Shown piece by piece: positions 7,378 to 13,580 of a stretch of DNA of 18,062 nt; positions within the stretch are counted from its first letter, which is position 1, and each line of letters opens with the position of its first letter. Origin of the DNA: Desulfobulbaceae bacterium. GTDB taxonomy: Bacteria; Desulfobacterota; Desulfobulbia; Desulfobulbales; Desulfocapsaceae. The position numbers and the translations under genes are program-made. The notes under the pieces were generated by a model, which was given only the letters and a program-made list of their open reading frames with translations, did no database searches and had not been told where the DNA came from. The stretch lies in the NCBI GenBank assembly GCA_030599175.1, contig JAUVON010000017.1, positions 1-18,062 of the forward strand, in the 5' to 3' direction.

Positions 7378-7740
7378 GTGACACTCTTAGAAGGTCTCTT
7401 GTGGTTAACTCTTAACGTATATCATGAAGCACGTTCTGAGCCACTGATCGGACAGATGGCTGTGGCACTGGTAACCCTAAACCGTGCCAATGAAAAACAC
7501 CTGCCGATCAAAGACATTGTAAAAGAGCCTTATCAGTTCAGCTGGACTTTTCAGAAGGACTCTTATTTCCCGGATGATCCAGAAGCTTTTTTTGAATGCC
7601 TGAAATCAGTATACACGGCTCTGCAAACCCAGGACTTCACCAATGGTGCAACGCACTACCATCACAACACTATAGAACCTTACTGGGCAGAACACTTCAT
7701 CTATCTTGATGAATTCGGATCCCATAAATTCTACAAATAA
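7378..7740 (+). CDS. SleB/CwlJ-type cell wall hydrolase (Hydrolase_2 family), short form
   Basis: A 120-residue protein consisting of little more than one hydrolase domain of the SleB/CwlJ family, which cleaves peptidoglycan and is known from spore germination proteins and from many Gram-negative and phage homologues. Visible family motifs are the catalytic glutamate region NVYHEARSEP (E17), GQMAVALVTLNR (25-36), QFSW (53-56), ATHYHH (91-96), PYW (101-103) and HKFYK at the C-terminus. There is no signal peptide or transmembrane segment, so export is not evident. The start is GTG at 7378 with AGGAG seven bases upstream; an ATG at 7376 is in another frame. Its stop lies only six bases from the stop of the convergent aminotransferase gene, with no terminator between. 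The physiological role is unknown. Confidence 0.82.
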   Translation: MTLLEGLLWLTLNVYHEARSEPLIGQMAVALVTLNRANEKHLPIKDIVKEPYQFSWTFQKDSYFPDDPEAFFECLKSVYTALQTQDFTNGATHYHHNTIEPYWAEHFIYLDEFGSHKFYK

Positions 7741-7746
7741 ATGGTT

Positions 7747-8949
7747 TTACGCACTGCCGGCTTTCTCAAGCGCCCTGCACATATTGTCAAGTAATTCAGG
7801 CCCCATTTTAATTGAAACAGGATATATCAGCGTTTTTCCTAAAATATCAGCCGACTGCGGCAACAATTCCGGATCATATATAACACGTCGTTTTCCTCCC
7901 GTTTCCATGAATGGATACCCTGACCTGGTTATTGTTTTTCCTTCGAGAAGATGCTCCCATCTGGGATAAAAATGCCAGCTGTTCTCGGCAAAATTGATTG
8001 CACCAAAACCATCAGACTTGAGTGAGTTATTTACCCTTGTGCAGTGGTCACGATCCTGCAGAGAAAAGGCAAAGAAGGTTGCTGAATCTCCTTTTTCATC
8101 AATAAGATGCCTGAAGGTAACTCCAGGAATTTGTCCTGCAGCATCTTTAAGTGTCGCTTTGTTTTTTTGCTGGGCAGCAATCATTGAATCTAACTTTGCA
8201 AGCTGGGCTATGCCAATGGCTCCCTGAATTTCCATCATTCTGTAATTAAATCCGACAAAACGTCTTCCCTCGCCCCCTCTTCCTCCGGAATTAACTTCAT
8301 GATCATGGCCGTGATCATGATATTCAGACATTGCTCGCCACAGTTCCAGATCATCAGTTATTATCATACCACCTTCCCCGGTGGTCATCGTTTTCACAGA
8401 ATCAAAGGAGAAAGTTCCGCATTTACCAAAGCTGCCAAGATGTTTTCCGCCAATTTTCCCTCCGGCTGCCTGTGCGGTATCTTCAAGTACCGGAATACCA
8501 TATTCAGTTGCAATGGCCAGAATTTCTTTAATTCTGGCCTGGGCACCAAGCATATGAACAGGAATTATACATTTCGTTTTGGATGTTATTTTCTTTTTCA
8601 GGTCTACAGGATCCATATTAAGCGTCGTATCTACCTCAGTAAATACAGGTATGGCACCAACTTCAAAAATAGCTTCCCAGGTTGCAACAAAGGTAAACCC
8701 CTGAGTGATAACTTCATCACCCGGGCCAACTCCAAGGGCGGTAAGAGCAACTTTCAGAGCGGCCGTTCCTGACGTTACGGCCTGACCATAGGATGTTCCG
8801 CAATAATGTGCAAATTTCTCCTCAAATCCCTTTACCTTAAAGACTCCATTTCGCTGCTCATTGAATTCATACCGAAAAAGAACACCGGTATCGAGAACGT
8901 CCATGACTTCTTTTTTTTCTTCTTCACCAAATATTTCAAATCCAGGCAT
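7747..8949 (-). CDS. kdnA: KdnA-like PLP aminotransferase (8-amino-3,8-dideoxy-Kdo transaminase candidate)
   Basis: A 400-residue DegT/DnrJ/EryC1 (AHBA_synth) family enzyme. The PLP phosphate-binding SGTAAL is at 60-65, the PLP-pyridine aspartate D157 in LEDTAQAAGG, and the Schiff-base lysine K186 in FSFDSVKTMTTGEGG. The opening MPGFEIFG, the histidine-rich DHGHDH (212-217), GFNYRMMEIQGA and NSWHFYPRWEH (323-333) are, from memory, features of KdnA of Shewanella rather than of most sugar aminotransferases. KdnA aminates C8-oxidised Kdo to give Kdo8N, a lipopolysaccharide core sugar. AGGAG lies six bases upstream of the ATG. The gene ends the TPR-panC operon, 20 bp after panC. Its usual partner kdnB is not beside it. 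The family call is certain; the KdnA subfamily is likely but untested, and another nucleotide-sugar aminotransferase is the alternative. Confidence 0.66.
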   Translation of the reverse strand: MPGFEIFGEEEKKEVMDVLDTGVLFRYEFNEQRNGVFKVKGFEEKFAHYCGTSYGQAVTSGTAALKVALTALGVGPGDEVITQGFTFVATWEAIFEVGAIPVFTEVDTTLNMDPVDLKKKITSKTKCIIPVHMLGAQARIKEILAIATEYGIPVLEDTAQAAGGKIGGKHLGSFGKCGTFSFDSVKTMTTGEGGMIITDDLELWRAMSEYHDHGHDHEVNSGGRGGEGRRFVGFNYRMMEIQGAIGIAQLAKLDSMIAAQQKNKATLKDAAGQIPGVTFRHLIDEKGDSATFFAFSLQDRDHCTRVNNSLKSDGFGAINFAENSWHFYPRWEHLLEGKTITRSGYPFMETGGKRRVIYDPELLPQSADILGKTLIYPVSIKMGPELLDNMCRALEKAGSA

Positions 8950-8969
8950 AGCAGGCTCCTGTTATTGTT

Positions 8970-9824
8970 TTACGATGCTGCCATTAATTTATCGTTATCG
9001 ATCAGCCTTACCGAATCGCCGATTTTGACTGCCAGTGCCAGTACGCTGTGTTTATTGACAAATTTGTCGGGGATAAGGTTGAATTCATTTACAACAACAG
9101 CATATTCCAGTTTTCCACCGGCTTTAGCTACGATCGCTTTTACTTTTTCTATTACCGTGTTGGCAGCAACGTCATGCCGGTCCTTCACTAAATCCCTGGC
9201 AGCATGAATTGCCCGGGAAAGGCAGAGTGCAGTTCTACGACCTGCACCGTCAAGATAGCGATTCCTTGAACTCATAGCCAAGCCATCTTTTTCCCTGAAG
9301 ATAGGCGCGCCAATAATCTCAATATCGTAATTGAGATCTTTCGTCAACTGCCTGACAATCACCAGCTGTTGAAAATCTTTTTTGCCAAAAACTGCAACAT
9401 CGGGAATAGTAATATTGAAGAGTTTTGTTACCACCGTTGCGACCCCGCCAAAGTGCACAGGCCTGTCCTTGCCACACATCCCCTGAGAGAGCAATGTTAC
9501 ATTAATGCTGGTCTGAAAATTTTCCGGGTATATCTCTTCCGGTTCGGGGCAAAAGAGCACATCCACTCCTTCACCCTCGGCCAGACTGCAATCGGCCTGA
9601 AATTGCCTGGGATATGATTGTAAATCCTCACCAGGGCCAAACTGCTTCGAGTTTACAAAAAGAGATACAATGGTTTTGTCCGTCACACTTTTTGCTCTAC
9701 GCATTAGTGACAGATGACCTTCGTGCAGGCATCCCATCGTTGGCACAAGAGAAACTTTATACCCTTTCTCTTTCCACTTCTTTGAAAGGGAGTTAATCTC
9801 TTTTACAGAGTATACAATTTTCAC
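8970..9824 (-). CDS. panC: PanC, pantothenate synthetase
   Basis: PanC joins pantoate and beta-alanine using ATP to make pantothenate, the coenzyme A precursor, in the cytoplasm. The 284-residue length is normal. Visible motifs are PTMG (28-31), the HxGH nucleotidyl-transfer motif HEGH (34-37), QFGPGEDLQSYPR (61-73), FGKKDFQQL (146-154) and DGLAMSSRN (180-188). VNSKQFG has serine where VNPxQFG is usual, a minor change. The start is GTG overlapping the stop of the upstream TPR gene as GTGA, with no strong ribosome binding site, so translation is probably coupled. panB and panD are not in view. The neighbouring genes do not relate obviously to coenzyme A. Confidence 0.96.
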   Translation of the reverse strand: MKIVYSVKEINSLSKKWKEKGYKVSLVPTMGCLHEGHLSLMRRAKSVTDKTIVSLFVNSKQFGPGEDLQSYPRQFQADCSLAEGEGVDVLFCPEPEEIYPENFQTSINVTLLSQGMCGKDRPVHFGGVATVVTKLFNITIPDVAVFGKKDFQQLVIVRQLTKDLNYDIEIIGAPIFREKDGLAMSSRNRYLDGAGRRTALCLSRAIHAARDLVKDRHDVAANTVIEKVKAIVAKAGGKLEYAVVVNEFNLIPDKFVNKHSVLALAVKIGDSVRLIDNDKLMAAS

Positions 9825-10516
9825 ATTCTTGTTTTCAGTTGTGCGATTCTCGCTTCAATTTCAGATCTCGCCTGAGCTGCCGCAGGGTCATCGCCTACAT
9901 TAAGCAGAAAATTATTATAAATCGTATGTGCCTTTTCGAAATTACCCTGGGTCTCTTCAATGCGGGCCAGCCCTGTATAACCGATATGATCGTAACCTTT
10001 GATTTCTTTCAAAAGATCATACTGCACCGCAGCCTCAGCAAATTTTTTATCAGCCTCCAGAGCCTGTCCGGCCCCAAAGAGTAAAAGGCTATAGAGTGGA
10101 CTTGTCTTGCCGACACTTTTAAGCTCATCAAGATATCTTCCGGCAGCTGCAGCATAGGCACCGTTCTTCATATCAAGATGGGCAAGTTCAATTCTAGCCC
10201 ATTGTGCTGAGGTTGTACTTCCATACTTATCTGTTACTCCGGCTAAAGAAGCAGCTTTTTCCCCATTGTCAGCCTGTAATGCTGTCGACAAAGCAGAAGC
10301 AGCATCTTCCACAACACTTTTACGGTAAGACGAGTAGAGAGACAGAGATATGACTGTGACAGCAATCACAACAAGAAGGATAATAATTAGACGCTGGTAT
10401 TTCCGTATAAAATCTATCACTTTTGGTGGCAGGTTGAAGTGCTCTAGCAGTCCTTCGACCTTATCCATTTTTGTCTCTTCAGTAAGCCGTTTATCAAATG
10501 CACTCTCACTGGACAT
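9821..10516 (-). CDS. Membrane-anchored tetratricopeptide repeat protein (YfgM-like)
   Basis: A 231-residue protein with a charged cytoplasmic N-terminus, one transmembrane helix at about 43-61 (LIIILLVVIAVTVISLSL), and a periplasmic region of helical repeats. Recognisable TPR-like pairs include LLLFGAGQALEADKKFAEAAVQY and, after a short turn, GYTGLARIEETQGNFEKAHTIY. This layout is that of the TPR_21/YfgM group, single-pass proteins that in E. coli associate with the SecYEG translocon and the periplasmic chaperone PpiD. No enzyme motif is present. A good ribosome binding site (GGAGG, eight bases upstream) supports the ATG. It is the first gene of the operon with panC and the KdnA-like gene. 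Function beyond protein-protein interaction is not readable. Confidence 0.8.
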   Translation of the reverse strand: MSSESAFDKRLTEETKMDKVEGLLEHFNLPPKVIDFIRKYQRLIIILLVVIAVTVISLSLYSSYRKSVVEDAASALSTALQADNGEKAASLAGVTDKYGSTTSAQWARIELAHLDMKNGAYAAAAGRYLDELKSVGKTSPLYSLLLFGAGQALEADKKFAEAAVQYDLLKEIKGYDHIGYTGLARIEETQGNFEKAHTIYNNFLLNVGDDPAAAQARSEIEARIAQLKTRM

Positions 10517-10577
10517 TTACATCCCTCCAATTAAATAGTATATGAATTTTCTTAGAGACTTTCGTCAGCTGGGACAA

Positions 10578-10583
10578 TATAAT
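10578..10583 (+). promoter_or_regulatory. Candidate -10 element for xseA
   Basis: A perfect TATAAT occurs in the 140-bp divergent spacer between the TPR operon and xseA, about 74 bases before the xseA ATG. No good -35 hexamer is found 16-18 bp upstream, so the call rests on the -10 alone. The spacer also has to hold the minus-strand promoter for the TPR operon, which could not be placed. Confidence 0.35.
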
Positions 10584-10656
10584 ATAAAGCTCAATATCTG
10601 TCTATGTGTAAACCAGGATTTATGAAACCCTAACTTGAAACTATCTTAAGATCTCT

Positions 10657-12012
10657 ATGCTTCACGATACTCAAACTGAACCCATACTCACGGTAACTCA
10701 ACTTACCAGGTCAATAAAAACTCTTCTCGAAGGCGAGTACAGATTTATTAGAATTAGCGGTGAGATTTCAAACTTTAAAACTCCTTATTCAGGCCACTCC
10801 TACTTTTCATTAAAAGATTCTCACTCACAAATTCGAGCTGTACTTTTCAAAAATCAGAAAAGATATCTGAGTCATACCTTATCAGACGGACAACAGGTTA
10901 TCTGTTTTGGCAGGATATCTGTATATGAACCCAGGGGAGAGTATCAGATCATAGTTGATACTGTTGAACAGTATGGCAAGGGTAACCTGCAAATTGAGTT
11001 TGAAAAATTAAAGAGAAAATTGGCTGATGAAGGTCTTTTTGCTGAAGAATATAAGAAACAGATCCCGCCCTACCCTGCAACGATTGTAATAATCTCTTCA
11101 CCAACTGGTGCTGCACTTCGGGATTTTCTGAAAATTGCTGCAACCATGGAGTCCCATGTTCATATTAAGATACTGCCGGTTCGGGTGCAGGGTAAAGAGG
11201 CCGGTTCTGAAATAGTCAAAGCGATCCAACTTGCAAACAGGCTGGATAATGTCGATATTATTGTACTCTGTCGTGGAGGAGGCTCTATTGAAGATCTCTG
11301 GGCTTTCAATGAAGAGCCTGTAGCCCGTGCAATCTTCGACTCTGTAATTCCTGTTGTCACAGGAATAGGACATGAGGTTGATTTTACCATAGCTGATTCC
11401 TGTGCCGATTTCCGTTGCCCTACTCCTACCGGAGTTGCTACGCAAATACTCCCGGACGTTTCTGCAGTGAGGGCACATCTGGAGCTAATAGAGAGGAGGA
11501 TAACCCTTCACTTACAGCACAAGGTCAACTATTTAGAAAGTATACTTAGAAATAACATAAGAGTACTGAGTGATCTGGACAGAATATTCGAGACTCTGGA
11601 ACTGCGTCTTAATCTCGGTAAGACATATCTACTCCAGGCGATAGGAAATAGCCTCTCTGGCAAGGAAATGCGCTTTCATCGTCAGGTACAAAAGCTGGAA
11701 TCCAATGCGCCCCTGACAAAACTGGAACTACAGGAACAACAACTCAAACTGCTTTTCACTCAGCTGGTCAACCGAATACAAACGCAGCTCAAAGATAAAG
11801 AGTCAAGGTTTGGCAATGTGGCAATCACTTTGAACGGTGTCAGTCCCCTTGCAACTCTTGCCAGGGGATATTCAATAGTTACTCGGCTCACTTCATCCGG
11901 CAAACCTGAAAAAGTGGTCACCCGGGCTGCAGATATAGTACAGGGAGACAAGCTCGGGATCCTCCTCCATAGAGGATCCCTGGAATGTACGGTGGCAAAA
12001 GTTAAACCATGA
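10657..12012 (+). CDS. xseA: XseA, exodeoxyribonuclease VII large subunit
   Basis: XseA is the large, catalytic subunit of exonuclease VII, a metal-independent single-strand DNA exonuclease used in mismatch repair and for degrading damaged DNA. The 451-residue protein has the N-terminal OB-fold (about 10-105, with ISGEISNF, SGHSYFSLKD and VYEPRGEYQ), then the nuclease core with SSPTGAALRDF (148-158), RGGGSIEDLWAFNEE (206-220), GIGHEVDFTIAD (236-247) and CPTPTGVA (254-261), and a long helical, coiled-coil region (about 275-400) used for assembly. The ribosome binding site is weak. xseB, the small subunit often encoded next to xseA, is not adjacent: the next gene is ndk on the other strand. Confidence 0.95.
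   Translation: MLHDTQTEPILTVTQLTRSIKTLLEGEYRFIRISGEISNFKTPYSGHSYFSLKDSHSQIRAVLFKNQKRYLSHTLSDGQQVICFGRISVYEPRGEYQIIVDTVEQYGKGNLQIEFEKLKRKLADEGLFAEEYKKQIPPYPATIVIISSPTGAALRDFLKIAATMESHVHIKILPVRVQGKEAGSEIVKAIQLANRLDNVDIIVLCRGGGSIEDLWAFNEEPVARAIFDSVIPVVTGIGHEVDFTIADSCADFRCPTPTGVATQILPDVSAVRAHLELIERRITLHLQHKVNYLESILRNNIRVLSDLDRIFETLELRLNLGKTYLLQAIGNSLSGKEMRFHRQVQKLESNAPLTKLELQEQQLKLLFTQLVNRIQTQLKDKESRFGNVAITLNGVSPLATLARGYSIVTRLTSSGKPEKVVTRAADIVQGDKLGILLHRGSLECTVAKVKP
11956..11980 (+). repeat. Perfect 9-bp inverted repeat inside the 3' end of xseA
   Basis: GGGATCCTC (11956-11964) and GAGGATCCC (11972-11980) flank a 7-base loop, 30 bp before the xseA stop codon. The RNA hairpin would be GC-rich. 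No T-run follows on either strand, so it is not a normal terminator. It is translated as part of GILLHRGS, and coding constraint alone could explain it. Confidence 0.4.
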
Positions 12013-12031
12013 TGGCGTTGTAAAAAATCTT

Positions 12032-12445
12032 CTACAACAACTCAAGACCGGAGAAAAAATATCCGATTTCAAAGGCTGCTGTCTCAGGAGCATCGGAACC
12101 ATGGGTAGCATTCTCTCCAAGAGACGCGCCGAATTGACGGCGTAATGTTCCTTCTGCTGCCTCTGCAGGATTGGTCGCCCCCATAAGATCTCTCCATTTG
12201 AGAATAGCATTCTCCGCCTCAAGCACCATTACAATACAGGAACCACTTGACATAAATTCAGTTAGTTCACCAAAGAACGGCCGGTCTTTATGTACATAAT
12301 AGAAACCTTCCGCCTCAACCAGGCTTAAATAGAGTTTTTTCAAGCCAACCACGGTGAATCCTTCCTCATAGATACGGCTGATTATTTTACCACTGTTGCC
12401 ATCGGCAAAGGCATTAGGTTTGATAATTCCGAAAGTTCTTTCCAT
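12032..12445 (-). CDS. ndk: Ndk, nucleoside diphosphate kinase
   Basis: Ndk transfers the gamma-phosphate between nucleoside di- and triphosphates through a phosphohistidine. The 137-residue protein has the start ERTFGIIKP with K9, a conserved tyrosine at 50, R85, R102/R103, and the active-site segment [16 protein letters not shown] with catalytic H115 and N112. The segment after K9 reads PNAF where PDAV or PDAF is more usual, so the aspartate is asparagine here; catalytic residues are intact. GGAGAA lies five bases upstream of the ATG. It follows cbiB after 61 bp in the same orientation and may be read through from the cobalamin cluster. Its stop is 19 bp from the convergent xseA stop, with only a weak 6-bp hairpin between. 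Confidence 0.95.
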   Translation of the reverse strand: MERTFGIIKPNAFADGNSGKIISRIYEEGFTVVGLKKLYLSLVEAEGFYYVHKDRPFFGELTEFMSSGSCIVMVLEAENAILKWRDLMGATNPAEAAEGTLRRQFGASLGENATHGSDAPETAAFEIGYFFSGLELL

Positions 12446-12506
12446 TGTTCTTCTCCACTTGTTGATTTACCGGAAATTACCCCGGATATTTTGATTATTC
12501 AGACCA

Positions 12507-13502
12507 TCAGCCCACCCAGACAATTCCTCTCAGAAAAAGAGAAATCATAATAAACAAGAATGAGCCAACAAGTACCAATTTGTTGCTTGTTTTGATATCA
12601 TCAGCCGTTATCTCACGAGTATTGTCGCCGAGATAGGGTTTATCCACTACAGTTCCGGAATATAACAATGGTCCACCAAGCCTTACTCTAAGAGCTCCGG
12701 CAACAGCAGATTCAGTATGACCGGCATTTGGACTGGAATGATTCAGCCTATCGCGGAAAAATATTTTCGCTGCCCCTCTGTAATCCAGTTTTAAAATAAA
12801 AGCAGCAAATATAAGTATAAGACCGCTGATTCTAGCCGGTATAAAATTTACAAAATCATCAATTTTGGCAGCCATTCTACCAAAATATATGTATTTTTCG
12901 TTTTTATAACCGATCATCGAATCCATGGTATTGACACCCTTATAAAGAAAAGCTCCCACGGCTGACCAGCCGATTGCAGTCATGTCAAGATATGGTGAAA
13001 AGAGGCTGAAGATCACTGCAAAAAAGAAAGGTGCTGTAATCCCGTCAACCATATTTTCCGCCACTGTCTCAACACATGCCTTACTGACCTCCGAGTCACT
13101 TAAAATCTGTGTATCCCTTCCTACAATACGCCCTACGGCCTTTCTGGCACGGTCAAGATCAGAGTCATGAACCAGCCGGTTGTACACAGCCATACTGTGG
13201 CGCATCAGGTCTTTAGCAGCAAAGGTCGTATACAGTAGCAATATGGCGGTAATATCACCAAGTAGAGATGAAACAGCATAGCACGCAGTTAACAAAAAGA
13301 AGACCAGACCACCAGTAACAGACAGTACCATTGCCACGGTAAAAGAACCGGACAAGACCGGCTGTTTCATCAATCTTCTGGTTATTTTTTCGCTTATTTT
13401 GCATAAAAATCCAATACCTTTAACAGGGTGTGGATACCACCGGGGATCCCCAAACAGAAAGTCGAGAAACAGTGCCGAGAAAATCTGGAGAGTATATATC
13501 AT
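12507..13502 (-). CDS. cbiB: CbiB, adenosylcobinamide-phosphate synthase
   Basis: CbiB (CobD in Pseudomonas nomenclature) attaches aminopropanol-phosphate to adenosylcobyric acid, making adenosylcobinamide phosphate in the inner membrane. The 331-residue protein has several hydrophobic segments and the family motifs LDFLFGDPRWYPHPV (13-27), GRD (128-130), ETVAENMVDGITAPFFFA (145-162), NTMDSMIGYKNEKY (191-204), FGRMAAKIDDFVNFIPAR (207-224) and SPNAGHTESAVAGAL (257-271). No clear ribosome binding site precedes the ATG at 13502, but the protein already begins at the usual distance from the first motif. It lies 78 bp downstream of the CobD-CobQ fusion, which supplies both of its substrates. Confidence 0.95.
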   Translation of the reverse strand: MIYTLQIFSALFLDFLFGDPRWYPHPVKGIGFLCKISEKITRRLMKQPVLSGSFTVAMVLSVTGGLVFFLLTACYAVSSLLGDITAILLLYTTFAAKDLMRHSMAVYNRLVHDSDLDRARKAVGRIVGRDTQILSDSEVSKACVETVAENMVDGITAPFFFAVIFSLFSPYLDMTAIGWSAVGAFLYKGVNTMDSMIGYKNEKYIYFGRMAAKIDDFVNFIPARISGLILIFAAFILKLDYRGAAKIFFRDRLNHSSPNAGHTESAVAGALRVRLGGPLLYSGTVVDKPYLGDNTREITADDIKTSNKLVLVGSFLFIMISLFLRGIVWVG

Positions 13503-13580
13503 CAGGAATTTATATTTTTACCACAAAGAAGGGGATTAATTCAGCCGGAAAAGAGGCGGCATCAAAACATAGTCGACCCA

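Noticed and set aside
8299..8772. A 157-codon open frame on the plus strand opposite the KdnA-like gene
   Set aside because: It lies wholly antisense to a gene with clear catalytic motifs, has no ribosome binding site, and its translation shows no recognisable domain.
12017..12038. GTTGTA and TACAAC inverted repeat between xseA and ndk as a bidirectional terminator
   Set aside because: The stem is only 6 bp with a 10-base loop, AT-rich, and no T-run follows on either strand.
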